64,000 nt of DNA from Ferribacterium limneticum (GTDB lineage Bacteria; Pseudomonadota; Gammaproteobacteria; Burkholderiales; Rhodocyclaceae). The position numbers were made by a program, and so were the translations under genes. The notes under the pieces are model-generated. The model did no database searches, had not been told where the DNA came from, and worked only from the letters and a program-made list of their open reading frames with translations. The first letter of the stretch is position 1; the number at the start of each line of letters is the position of its first letter. Below are positions 1 to 7,765 of this stretch, one piece after another. The stretch spans positions 2,394,001 through 2,458,000 of the forward strand of contig NZ_CP075191.1 in NCBI RefSeq assembly GCF_020510625.1, given 5' to 3'.

Positions 1-38
1 AGCCAGCCCTGAAGCAAGCCCGGCTCGCCGCGGCACCT

Positions 39-380
39 TCATTTTTGGGCATCGACCGCCATGCCGTTGCGCACCTCGCGCACGCCGCGCACGCTGCTGG
101 CGAGATCGAGCGCCCGACGCAAGGCATGTTCGTCGGGAACCGTGCCGGCAACGGTAACTACCGCAGATTTGGAAGAGACCCGAATCCTGGAGCCGGCCAG
201 ACCGACATCGGTACGCAGGATGGTTTCAACCTTGTCGGTGAGCGTGCTGTCGAGCGCATCGTTATTGGCAACCACGGCGGCCAGGACTTGCGGGTCATCG
301 GTGGCGAAGGCGGAAAGCGCCAGACCGACAAAAGTGGCGACGGCAACCAGCGTGGCGACAAAGAAATTACGAATGAGCAT
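39..380 (-). CDS. Secreted BON-domain protein
   Basis: A 113-residue protein with an N-terminal signal peptide (hydrophobic residues about 6-26, cleavage near AFA) followed by one BON domain (about residues 45-110). BON domains occur in OsmY-type envelope stress proteins and are thought to contact membranes or other envelope components; a periplasmic role is inferred. The ATG is preceded by AAGGGGA at good spacing. It lies downstream of glrR in the same direction but is separated from it by an intrinsic terminator and has its own sigma-54-type promoter at 416-432, so it is probably a separate unit controlled by GlrR. The exact function is unknown. Confidence 0.85.
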   Translation of the reverse strand: MLIRNFFVATLVAVATFVGLALSAFATDDPQVLAAVVANNDALDSTLTDKVETILRTDVGLAGSRIRVSSKSAVVTVAGTVPDEHALRRALDLASSVRGVREVRNGMAVDAQK

Positions 381-415
381 GGCGATTCCCCTTTTTATTG
401 AATGCCAATGCTCAA

Positions 416-432
416 TGCGAACTTCGTGCCAG
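416..432 (-). promoter_or_regulatory. Sigma-54 (-24/-12) promoter of the BON gene
   Basis: Read on the minus strand this is CTGGCACGAAGTTCGCA, matching the sigma-54 consensus TGGCACG-N4-TTGC except for one base in the -12 box, with exact GG-to-GC spacing. The predicted transcription start is about 25 nt before the BON start codon. The bactofilin promoter at 4181 has the same TCGCA variant in its -12 box. Confidence 0.75.
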
Positions 433-461
433 ATTTAATTTACCGCTTTAAATCATATGCT

Positions 462-491
462 TAATAAAAAACAAGGCGAAACCATTCGCCT
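462..491 (-). terminator. Intrinsic terminator of the glr operon
   Basis: Hairpin with a 7-bp stem AGGCGAA/TTCGCCT (474-480 with 485-491) and a 4-nt loop, followed on the minus strand by TGTTTTTTATT. It lies directly after glrR and isolates the BON gene from readthrough. Confidence 0.75.
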
Positions 492-496
492 GATTC

Positions 497-514
497 AGTC
501 GTCTGCCAGCGACA
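497..514. promoter_or_regulatory. Candidate GlrR site (one mismatch)
   Basis: AGTC-N10-GACA, one base away from the GlrR motif TGTC-N10-GACA, located about 65 bp upstream of the sigma-54 promoter of the BON gene. The position suits an enhancer-binding site, but a single imperfect copy could occur by chance. Confidence 0.4.
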
Positions 515-548
515 GGTATTTCCCGTCAGCCTGATTGACCCTGCCGGA

Positions 549-1958
549 TCAGCGTTCGGCCATCGCCTCGCTGTCACTGCGGAACATCGCCGGGGTCAGG
601 TCATGCTTTTGCAGCAGACGGTAGAACTCTGTCCGGTTGCGTTCGGCAATGCGTGCTGCATCGGCAACGTTGCCATCGGTCAGCTTGAGTAGCTGAACGA
701 GGTAATTGCGCTCGAAACGCTGCTTGGCGTCGGCGTAGGTCAAGGCATCCATGGCCGGCACACGCAGGGCGCGCTGGACGAGGGTCAGTGGGATCAATGG
801 CGTCGAGGTCAGCGCGCAGCTTTGTTCGACCACATTGAAGAGCTGCCGGACGTTGCCCGGCCAGGCGGCAGTAGCCAATGCCTCCAGCGCCTCCGGGGCG
901 AAGCCATTGACCTGCTTGCCGTACTTGCCGGCGAGTATCTGGACGAAATGGGAAGCGAGCAGCGGGATGTCTTCTCGCCGTTCATCAAGACGCGGCAGGG
1001 TCAGGGAGACGACATCGAGGCGGTAGTAGAGATCCTCGCGGAACTGGCCTTGCGCCATGGCGGCATCGAGATCGCGATGGGTGGCCGACAGCAAACGGAC
1101 ATCCACCGGCTCGGCCTTGGTCGTGCCCACCGGCCGGACGACGCGCTCCTGCAACACGCGCAGCAGCTTGACCTGCAGGGCCAGCGGCATGTCGCCGATT
1201 TCGTCGAGGAAGAGCGTGCCGCCATTGGCCGCCTGAAACAGGCCGACGCGGTTGGTGGCTGCGCCGGTGAAGGCGCCCTTGGCATGGCCGAACAATTCCG
1301 ACTCGAGCAATTGCTCGGGGATGGCCCCGCAATTGATGGCGATAAACGGCCCCTTGGCGCGCGGACTGGCCCGGTGGATGGCTCGCGCCAACACCTCCTT
1401 GCCGGAGCCGCTTTCGCCACGGATCAGCACGCTGGCGTCGGAGGCAGCAATCATGCGCGCTTCAGCCATCAACTCGGCCATGCGGCTGCTGCGGAAGATA
1501 ACGCCGGCCATCCAGGCATCGTCTGCCTCGGCAGTCACTGGTGGCAGTTCGCCGACATGCGGCGTTGGTGCCGATAGCTGCAGGGCGCGATCAATCTTTT
1601 CGAGCAGGATCTGGCTGTCGAAAGGCTTGGTCAGGTAGCCAAAGACACCACGGGAGGTGGCATCGACGGCATCAGGAATATTGCCGTGCGCCGTGAGCAG
1701 AATGACCGGCAAGGTCGGCCGCGTGCGCCGGATTTCCTCGAACAATGCCAGACCATCGAGACCGGGCAGACGAACATCGCTGACAACGAGCCGCGGCGGA
1801 TCGACTGCGATCTGGGCGAGCGCCTGTTCGGCCGAGCCGACCGCAGATACCCGGAACCCCCTCGCCCGCAGGCGCATAGTCAGCAAGCGGAGGATGTCCT
1901 CATCGTCATCGACCACCAGCACATGGGCGCCGACCGCCTTTGCCGGCGCCGCGATCAT
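549..1958 (-). CDS. glrR: GlrR/QseF-type sigma-54 response regulator
   Basis: A 469-residue NtrC-family enhancer-binding protein. The receiver domain (about 10-125) has acidic residues DDDE near 17-20 and phospho-acceptor Asp61. The AAA+ domain has Walker A GESGSGKE at 181-188, the sigma-54 contact loop GAFTGA at 228-233 and Walker B with LDEIGD near 251-256. The Fis-type helix-turn-helix is at about 429-452. Sequence along the whole length closely resembles enterobacterial GlrR, including the recognition helix (NRTEFY). The start at 1958 is set by AAGGAG upstream; the frame stays open further upstream but that part overlaps the lipoprotein gene and looks non-coding. Its ATG overlaps the lipoprotein stop by four bases, implying coupled translation. 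Confidence 0.95.
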   Translation of the reverse strand: MIAAPAKAVGAHVLVVDDDEDILRLLTMRLRARGFRVSAVGSAEQALAQIAVDPPRLVVSDVRLPGLDGLALFEEIRRTRPTLPVILLTAHGNIPDAVDATSRGVFGYLTKPFDSQILLEKIDRALQLSAPTPHVGELPPVTAEADDAWMAGVIFRSSRMAELMAEARMIAASDASVLIRGESGSGKEVLARAIHRASPRAKGPFIAINCGAIPEQLLESELFGHAKGAFTGAATNRVGLFQAANGGTLFLDEIGDMPLALQVKLLRVLQERVVRPVGTTKAEPVDVRLLSATHRDLDAAMAQGQFREDLYYRLDVVSLTLPRLDERREDIPLLASHFVQILAGKYGKQVNGFAPEALEALATAAWPGNVRQLFNVVEQSCALTSTPLIPLTLVQRALRVPAMDALTYADAKQRFERNYLVQLLKLTDGNVADAARIAERNRTEFYRLLQKHDLTPAMFRSDSEAMAER

Positions 1959-2497
1959 CGCTTGACTCCTTCGGGGCGTGTCGTCCGTGAGCGTGGGGTC
2001 AGTGTCCGTTCGATATCGGCCAGGCTGTCGAGTTTTTCCTGGAGTTCGGTGGCCTTGCGCTGGCTTTCTTTCATTTGCTGCCCCTGCTTGTCGAGCTGGC
2101 TTTCCAGCCTGGCGCGCTCGATGTAGTTGTCGGAAAGCAAGCGGGCCAGCGGATGGAATGGTGTCGCCGCCGGATCGCTGGACTTGAGCACGTTGTCGAG
2201 CAGGGCGAGTGCCTTGCCCAGATCCTGCTGCACACGCGGGTGGCCAAGCCACATCGCCATCCTGACCTGCGTATAGGGTGTCTGCGGCACGGCATTGAGC
2301 ACCATGCGCTCACGGCCAAGTTCCGCTGCCGTCATTTTGTTCAGGCCGTGGTTGTAAATCAGGGCCGCTTCCGGCGTCGTTTCATCAACGCGGACCGGCT
2401 TTTTGACAACCGGCGCACTCGTACAGCCGGCAATCGCCAAGGCTAGCGAACAAATCGCAACCAGCTTGAGGAAAGATATTTTGCTATTACTGCTCAT
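1955..2497 (-). CDS. QseG/YfhG-like lipoprotein of the GlrKR system
   Basis: A 180-residue predicted lipoprotein. The signal sequence ends in a lipobox IAGC with lipidated Cys25. The middle part is helical and the C-terminal third (about 135-170) is rich in K/E/Q heptads suggestive of a coiled coil. It lies between the kinase and regulator genes exactly as yfhG/qseG lies between glrK and glrR in enterobacteria, where the lipoprotein is linked to signalling through the kinase. The assignment rests on position, length and lipobox, since this family is poorly conserved. It overlaps the kinase gene by about 11 bases and glrR by four, so the three genes form one operon. Confidence 0.75.
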   Translation of the reverse strand: MSSNSKISFLKLVAICSLALAIAGCTSAPVVKKPVRVDETTPEAALIYNHGLNKMTAAELGRERMVLNAVPQTPYTQVRMAMWLGHPRVQQDLGKALALLDNVLKSSDPAATPFHPLARLLSDNYIERARLESQLDKQGQQMKESQRKATELQEKLDSLADIERTLTPRSRTTRPEGVKR

Positions 2498-3890
2498 CAG
2501 GTATTTCCACACAAAAATGGGCGCCCGCAGCCTGCGGGAGAAGATAGACCGCACCGCCCATGGCTCGGACGAGTTCGCGCACGATGGACAGGCCGACACC
2601 GCTGCCCTGGCGTGGCGCAGGAGCCTCGCGCTGGCCCTGAACGAAGGGATCGAAGATCCGCTGCCGGTCTTCATCGGCAATGCCCGGCCCCTGGTCGATG
2701 CATTCAAAGCGCCAGAGGCCCTCGGCATGCGAAGCCACCAGACGGACCTCGCCACCTTCCGGACTGAAATCGATGGCGTTCGACAACAGATTGTCGAGGA
2801 CGACCGTCATTTTCTCGGCATCGAGCATGGCCTGCTCTTCAGGAGCCTCGACAACGATATTCAACTGCCGTGACTGGCTGTGCAGTTCGCGGCGCTGCGC
2901 CACCGAGGCCAGCAACTTGCGCGGCCTGACCGGGGCGATCTGCAGGCGACGTGCCTCGAAGGCTGCCGCGTTAAGGGTCAGGAGGCTTTCAATCTGCTCC
3001 TGCAGGCCACGCACATTGTGCTGAAGGATCTCGACCACTTCACGCTGTCCGGAAGCCAGAGGCCCCGGAACTTCTTCACGGAGCAACGAAATGCCCTCCT
3101 TCAAGGCAGTCAAAGGAGTTTTCAGCTCATGTGACACGTGGCGCAAGGCCCGCTCGCGATCGGATTCCAGCTCGGCCAGGCGTTGCCGCAACCAGTCGAG
3201 CCGTTTGCCCAGTTGCCGCAAGTCGGCCGGACCGCCGACCTTGACCGCTTCGTCAAAGCGACTGGCGCCAAGCCGGATGATCGCCTGTTCGAGATGGCGC
3301 ACCGGGCGCACCAGCCACCAGCCTATGGCCAGCGCCACCAGCAATGCCCCAAGCAAGGCCAAGCCGATCCGCCCGCCAAGACGAAGCCGATTGACTTCAA
3401 GTTCGTCCAGCGATTTGCGGTTCTGCGCCTCGATCCAGCGCTGCCCACCCTGCTTCAGCAAGTCGTTCAATTCGGCCATGCGGGCCAGCAGCGGAATGAT
3501 CTCGGCCTGCGGGATGTTTTGTTCCAGGCCACTGCGCAACGCCTCGGCGACCATGCGCCAACCGCCCAACAAAGGAAGCAGCGGTTCGGCGGCCATGCCA
3601 TCGAGCCGATCGACCACCGCCAGCGATTGCGTCAGATGTTCGTCGAAGCGTTGGCGAAATACCGGGTTATCCAGCACCAGATACTGGCGCGCGCTACGTT
3701 CGATATCGACCGTACGCTCCCCCAATTCCTGAATGGCGGCCGTCAACTGAATGGCCTGCTCACTTCCACGGCGACTTTGCTCAACCAGCTGCTCGACCAC
3801 CAGCCAGCTTTGCACGGCGGCGCCGCCAAGCAGCAAAACGATCAGTGCAAAGCCAAGCAGCATGCCCTGGCGAAAGGAAATTCGATTCAT
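2487..3890 (-). CDS. glrK: GlrK/QseE-type sensor histidine kinase
   Basis: Membrane sensor kinase of about 467 residues. A first transmembrane helix (about 10-30) is followed by a periplasmic four-helix-like region, a second helix near 175-195, HAMP, a HisKA box with HVSHELKTPLTALKEG, and an HATPase domain with N-box NLLSNAIDFS, G1 DQGPGIAD and G2 GSGVGLSI. It should phosphorylate GlrR. The start is uncertain: in-frame ATGs lie at 3956, 3935 and 3890. I prefer 3890 because it leaves a short N-terminus before the membrane helix, although no strong ribosome site is adjacent. The gene is divergent from the bactofilin gene. Confidence 0.9.
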   Translation of the reverse strand: MNRISFRQGMLLGFALIVLLLGGAAVQSWLVVEQLVEQSRRGSEQAIQLTAAIQELGERTVDIERSARQYLVLDNPVFRQRFDEHLTQSLAVVDRLDGMAAEPLLPLLGGWRMVAEALRSGLEQNIPQAEIIPLLARMAELNDLLKQGGQRWIEAQNRKSLDELEVNRLRLGGRIGLALLGALLVALAIGWWLVRPVRHLEQAIIRLGASRFDEAVKVGGPADLRQLGKRLDWLRQRLAELESDRERALRHVSHELKTPLTALKEGISLLREEVPGPLASGQREVVEILQHNVRGLQEQIESLLTLNAAAFEARRLQIAPVRPRKLLASVAQRRELHSQSRQLNIVVEAPEEQAMLDAEKMTVVLDNLLSNAIDFSPEGGEVRLVASHAEGLWRFECIDQGPGIADEDRQRIFDPFVQGQREAPAPRQGSGVGLSIVRELVRAMGGAVYLLPQAAGAHFCVEIPDEQ

Positions 3891-4022
3891 TTGCGTACTG
3901 ATTTGGAAACTCCCAGTGTAAACCGCATCGATCATTCCCCTAATTGAACGAGGCATCGCGAACGAGTCAGAAACGCCCTGTCCTGCAATAAATTATCGAT
4001 AAGAAACAGACAATTACAGTTT

Positions 4023-4040
4023 TGTCGCATTTTGACGACA
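4023..4040. promoter_or_regulatory. GlrR-type upstream activating site 1
   Basis: Perfect TGTC-N10-GACA palindrome (spacer gcattttgac). This is the motif established for GlrR at the enterobacterial glmY promoter. It lies in the glrK-bactofilin intergenic region about 140 bp upstream of the sigma-54 promoter at 4181. Confidence 0.75.
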
Positions 4041-4088
4041 GCTATTTCTTATAGCCTAGTCACGTTTCCGGGTAATGCCAAATAAACC

Positions 4089-4106
4089 TGTCGCCATTTC
4101 ACGACA
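4089..4106. promoter_or_regulatory. GlrR-type upstream activating site 2
   Basis: Second perfect TGTC-N10-GACA palindrome (spacer gccatttcac), 66 bp from the first, close to six helical turns, so both copies face the same side of the DNA. It ends 74 bp before the -24 box, a usual distance for an enhancer acting on sigma-54 polymerase. Confidence 0.75.
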
Positions 4107-4180
4107 GCAGGGCCATTCATTTCAATATACAAGTTTAAATAATTTTTATAACTTATTGTTTATATTAAATTTTTGTTTCA

Positions 4181-4196
4181 TGGCACGCTTATCGCA
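4181..4196 (+). promoter_or_regulatory. Sigma-54 promoter of the bactofilin operon
   Basis: TGGCACGCTTATCGCA matches TGGCACG-N4-TTGC with a single mismatch in the -12 box and exact spacing. The predicted start site is near 4207, leaving a leader of about 39 nt before the bactofilin ATG. Confidence 0.8.
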
Positions 4197-4245
4197 ATAG
4201 CTCCCGGGACACCAAATCATCGCAAACCTCAAAACGGGAGTTTTC

Positions 4246-4803
4246 ATGTTCAACAAACCCAGCATCACAAACCGCAATGACAGCATCACCCGCAAGGAGG
4301 TCAATAGCATCCTCGGCTCAAGCGCAGCCAGCCTGAAACCGGTCACCGAATCACCTGCCCCGGCAGCAACGCCAACCCCCCCTGAAAAACCGGAGACCAC
4401 CACCGCCTCCGAAAACGTCATGGGTGCCCGCCTGATCGTCGGCCCCGACGTCAAGCTGAAGGGTGCCGAGATTCTCGATTGCGACACCCTGGTCGTCGAA
4501 GGTCGCGTCGAAGCCACCATGGACAGCCGGGTAATCCGTATTGCCGATAAGGGCTCGTTTTCCGGCAAGGTCAGCATCGACATCGCGGAAATTCATGGCA
4601 GCTTCGACGGCGAACTGACCGCACGCTCCCAGTTGATCATTCACGCCACCGGCCGGGTCAGCGGCAAGATTCGCTATGGCAAGCTGGTCATCGACGAAGG
4701 CGGTGAATTGTGTGGCGACATCAACGCACTTTCTGCCGAAAAGCCAGGCCAGTTCTACCATCGGGACGAACCGGCAATCGCCCTCAGCGCCGTTGCTGGT
4801 TGA
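4246..4803 (+). CDS. Bactofilin (polymer-forming cytoskeletal protein)
   Basis: A 185-residue protein. A flexible, Pro/Thr-rich N-terminus (about 1-55) is followed by a repetitive valine/isoleucine/glycine-rich bactofilin core (about 60-165) with alternating hydrophobic residues expected of the right-handed beta-helix. Bactofilins polymerise without nucleotide and scaffold cell-envelope enzymes, stalks, polarity or shape determinants. No transmembrane segment is visible. A GGGAG ribosome site precedes the ATG. It is the first gene of a two-gene unit behind a sigma-54 promoter with two GlrR-type sites, so expression is likely conditional on envelope signals sensed by GlrK. The cellular structure it builds is unknown. 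Confidence 0.9.
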   Translation: MFNKPSITNRNDSITRKEVNSILGSSAASLKPVTESPAPAATPTPPEKPETTTASENVMGARLIVGPDVKLKGAEILDCDTLVVEGRVEATMDSRVIRIADKGSFSGKVSIDIAEIHGSFDGELTARSQLIIHATGRVSGKIRYGKLVIDEGGELCGDINALSAEKPGQFYHRDEPAIALSAVAG

Positions 4804-4826
4804 TTACATTTTAGGCAGACCATAAA

Positions 4827-5468
4827 ATGCAATCCATGCATCATGTAGTACCTCCGAAATTTCCTCCCCCGCAAGGTCACTTGGGCGCCCATTTATTGCC
4901 TGACATAAGTGGCTTGGGTAATGGCACGTGCGCAGATTCCGGTTCGCAGGAACTGATGATCGCCCCGGCAGTGACCTATCAGCAGCATCGTGCCTGCGGC
5001 GCTCTGGTTCGCCGCATGTACTCCTGGCGCGGTTACCGACTTTCTCCGCCCCGCCATCAGCTTGACGATCCAAACCACGTCACGCTCGGCGCCTGGCTGG
5101 ATCGTGAACTGGTCGCGACCCTGACCGCTTCGCGTGACTCGGGCTCCGGACTACTGGCCGATGCGCTCTACGCTCAGGAAATGTCCAGGCTGCGCAAACC
5201 AGCCAAGGTGATCTGCGAAGTGACTCGATTGGCGGTTGATCTTGATTGCCACGACCCGGAATTGATGCAGTCACTCTTCAAGGCCGCCTATCAGTACGCC
5301 AGGGCTGTTTTTGGCGGGACCGATGTCGTCATCGAAGTCAATCCCCGCCACGCCGGCTATTACCGTCGGCAGCTTGGCTTTACCCAGGTCGGAACACTCC
5401 GTACCTGCCCACGCGTCGAGGCACCTGCCATCCTGCTGCATCGCACGCTCGGCAACCTTCACTTCTAG
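4827..5468 (+). CDS. N-acyl amino acid synthase/exosortase-associated acyltransferase-like protein
   Basis: A 213-residue protein resembling the GNAT-fold family that includes N-acyl amino acid synthase FeeM and acyltransferases often encoded with PEP-CTERM/exosortase systems. Typical features are the early substrate loop (RRMYSWRGYRL), the central segment CEVTRLAVD, and the C-terminal HAGYYRRQLGF before the last strands. Such enzymes use acyl carrier protein thioesters; the acceptor here is unknown. It starts 23 nt after the bactofilin stop and so probably shares its sigma-54 promoter. Family membership is judged by eye from the pattern and is moderately sure. No exosortase gene is in this window, though two PEP-CTERM proteins are. 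Confidence 0.65.
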   Translation: MQSMHHVVPPKFPPPQGHLGAHLLPDISGLGNGTCADSGSQELMIAPAVTYQQHRACGALVRRMYSWRGYRLSPPRHQLDDPNHVTLGAWLDRELVATLTASRDSGSGLLADALYAQEMSRLRKPAKVICEVTRLAVDLDCHDPELMQSLFKAAYQYARAVFGGTDVVIEVNPRHAGYYRRQLGFTQVGTLRTCPRVEAPAILLHRTLGNLHF

Positions 5469-5491
5469 TTTTTCACTTTACCCAAACAAAC

Positions 5492-5527
5492 AATGGCCAG
5501 CCCCCGGTATCCGGGAGGCTGGTCATT
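5492..5527. terminator. Strong hairpin after the bactofilin operon
   Basis: About 16 base pairs with one bulged A and a 3-nt loop (tat at 5508-5510). No clean T-run follows on the plus strand, so termination is probable but not certain. Confidence 0.6.
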
Positions 5528-5589
5528 TGCATTGAAGCCCCGTAGACTTCGCGCATCGAAAAAACTCACTCATAAAGACAGGCAAGCGA

Positions 5590-7254
5590 ATGGCTCAATA
5601 TGTAATGTCGATGCTGCGCGTCAGCAAGATCGTCCCGCCCAAGCGTCAGATCATCAAGGATATTTCCCTCTCCTTCTTCCCCGGCGCCAAGATCGGCCTG
5701 CTCGGCCTGAACGGCTCGGGCAAGTCCACCGTCCTGAAGATCATGGCCGGCGTAGACAAGGAATACGACGGCGAAGTGCAACACCTGGCCGGCGTTTCCA
5801 TCGGCTACCTGCCGCAGGAACCGCAACTCGACCCGGCCAAGACCGTGCGCGAGGAAGTTGAATCGGCGCTCGGCGAAGTGATGCAGGCCCAGGCCAAGCT
5901 GGATGAGGTCTATGCCGCCTACGCCGACCCGGAAGCCGATTTCGACAAGCTGGCTGAAGAACAGGCCCGCCTGGAGGCGATCATCGCTACCGCCGGCTCC
6001 GACACCGAAGCCCAGATGGAACTGGCCGCCGACGCGCTGCGCCTGCCGCCCTGGGATGCCGTGATCGGCGTGCTATCCGGCGGTGAAAAGCGCCGTGTCG
6101 CGCTGTGCAAGCTGCTGCTCGCCAAGCCCGACATGCTGCTGCTCGACGAACCGACCAACCACCTCGATGCCGAATCGGTCGAATGGCTCGAACAGTTCCT
6201 CGTCCGCTTCCCGGGCACCGTCGTCGCCGTCACCCACGACCGCTACTTCCTCGACAACGCAGCCGAGTGGATTCTCGAACTCGACCGTGGCCACGGCATT
6301 CCGTACAAGGGCAATTACTCTTCCTGGCTGGAGCAGAAGGAAGCCCGCCTGGAAACGGAAAACAAGCAGATCGACGCCCACATGAAGGCGATGAAGCAGG
6401 AACTGGAGTGGGTTCGTTCCAATCCGAAGGCGCGTCAGGCCAAGTCGAAATCCCGCCTGGCTCGTTTCGAGGAACTGTCCAGCCAGGAATACCAGAAGCG
6501 CAATGAAACGCAGGAAATCTTCATTCCGGTCGGCGAGCGACTGGGCGACAAGGTCATCGAGTTCAACGGCGTCACCAAGACCTTTGGCGACAAGTTGCTG
6601 ATGGACAACGTCAGCTTCAACATTCCGGCTGGCGCCATCGTCGGCATCATCGGTCCGAACGGTGCCGGTAAATCGACGCTGTTCAAGATGATTACCGGCC
6701 AGCAACAACCGGACTCCGGCGAAGTCATCGTCGGCCCGACAGTCAAGATGGCTTACGTCGATCAGTCGCGCGACTGCCTGGATGGCACGAAGACCGTTTT
6801 CGAAGAGCTGGCTCAGGGCAGCGACATCCTGCAAATCGGCAAGTTCGAGATGCCGTCGCGCGCCTACATCGGCCGCTTCAACTTCAAGGGCGCCGACCAG
6901 GGCAAGCAGGTCGGCAACCTCTCCGGCGGCGAACGCGGTCGCCTGCACCTGGCCAAGACCCTAATGGCCGGCGGCAATGTGCTGCTGCTTGACGAACCGT
7001 CCAACGACCTCGACGTCGAAACCCTGCGTGCGCTGGAAGATGCGCTGCTCGAATTCGCTGGCTGCGCGATGGTTATCTCGCACGATCGCTGGTTCCTCGA
7101 CCGAATCTGTACGCACATCCTGGCCGCCGAAGGCGATTCGCAGTGGAACTTCTTCACCGGCAACTATCAAGAATACGAGGAAGACAAGCGCCGTCGCCTG
7201 GGCGAAGAAGGCGCCAAGCCGAAGCGGATTCGCTACAAGCCGATTACCCGCTGA
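5590..7254 (+). CDS. ettA: Energy-dependent translational throttle protein EttA (ABC-F)
   Basis: A 554-residue ABC-F ATPase, the usual EttA length. Two nucleotide-binding domains carry Walker [10 protein letters not shown] (about 38-46) and GPNGAGKST, signatures [11 protein letters not shown] and [11 protein letters not shown], and Walker [12 protein letters not shown] and [11 protein letters not shown]. The linker between them and the inserted arm of the first domain (around 95-140) fit EttA. In E. coli EttA binds the ribosomal E site and gates entry into elongation according to ATP/ADP level. It has no transmembrane part. It is a single gene flanked by hairpins on both sides. The start is at an ATG with a weak AGG upstream. 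Confidence 0.95.
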   Translation: MAQYVMSMLRVSKIVPPKRQIIKDISLSFFPGAKIGLLGLNGSGKSTVLKIMAGVDKEYDGEVQHLAGVSIGYLPQEPQLDPAKTVREEVESALGEVMQAQAKLDEVYAAYADPEADFDKLAEEQARLEAIIATAGSDTEAQMELAADALRLPPWDAVIGVLSGGEKRRVALCKLLLAKPDMLLLDEPTNHLDAESVEWLEQFLVRFPGTVVAVTHDRYFLDNAAEWILELDRGHGIPYKGNYSSWLEQKEARLETENKQIDAHMKAMKQELEWVRSNPKARQAKSKSRLARFEELSSQEYQKRNETQEIFIPVGERLGDKVIEFNGVTKTFGDKLLMDNVSFNIPAGAIVGIIGPNGAGKSTLFKMITGQQQPDSGEVIVGPTVKMAYVDQSRDCLDGTKTVFEELAQGSDILQIGKFEMPSRAYIGRFNFKGADQGKQVGNLSGGERGRLHLAKTLMAGGNVLLLDEPSNDLDVETLRALEDALLEFAGCAMVISHDRWFLDRICTHILAAEGDSQWNFFTGNYQEYEEDKRRRLGEEGAKPKRIRYKPITR

Positions 7255-7299
7255 TTCCGGGCTGGCACCGCAACGAATCATTGCGGAGCCCCAATGCAA

Positions 7300-7333
7300 A
7301 ACGGGCGCCATTTCGGCGCCCGTTCTTCTTTCG
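7300..7333 (+). terminator. Intrinsic terminator of ettA
   Basis: Perfect 10-bp stem AACGGGCGCC/GGCGCCCGTT with a 5-nt loop (atttc), followed by CTTCTTTC. Confidence 0.85.
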
Positions 7334-7374
7334 TGCCCCGCCAATGCGAGGCTCAAAACCGGTGTATGTGGATT

Positions 7375-7653
7375 TTAGTGCTTCAGGCTGGCTGAGAAAA
7401 CCGCCTTGCTCTTTTCGGAAAACTGGAATTCGTTGAACGCACGGTCGATCTCGGCTTCATTGCGGCCTTCGGAATGATCTTCAAAGCAGATTCCGATGGT
7501 CTTGCCGTTGGCGGCCAGGGTCTGGAAGGCGAAACGCCACCGTTGTGCTTCAGCCAAACGCTCGCGCAGTTCGACTTCGTTGGAAATTGTAATACCGGCT
7601 TTCTTCAGGGAATCCAGAAACTGCTCGAAGGATTCATTGCTCAGACTGCCCAT
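7375..7653 (-). CDS. Small conserved-looking hypothetical protein
   Basis: A 92-residue, acidic, helical soluble protein without a signal peptide, membrane segment or recognised motif. A good ribosome site (GGAGAG, 6 nt before the ATG) and a codon pattern like its neighbours support a real gene. It stands alone, convergent with ettA and divergent from the methyltransferase gene. No function can be assigned. Confidence 0.7.
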   Translation of the reverse strand: MGSLSNESFEQFLDSLKKAGITISNEVELRERLAEAQRWRFAFQTLAANGKTIGICFEDHSEGRNEAEIDRAFNEFQFSEKSKAVFSASLKH

Positions 7654-7765
7654 TTCTCACTCTCCGTAGGTTTGCGGTGTTTGATCACCATGAGCCTAAT
7701 AACGACCCGACTTTGATTCGGTTGACACAATTTCAATAGAACTTTGAATGCGATAATTGCGCCCC

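Noticed and set aside
1959..2252. N-terminal extension of glrR by 98 codons
   Set aside because: It overlaps the lipoprotein gene entirely, is Arg/Ala/Pro-rich like out-of-frame sequence, and the ATG at 1958 has a clear ribosome site followed directly by the receiver domain.
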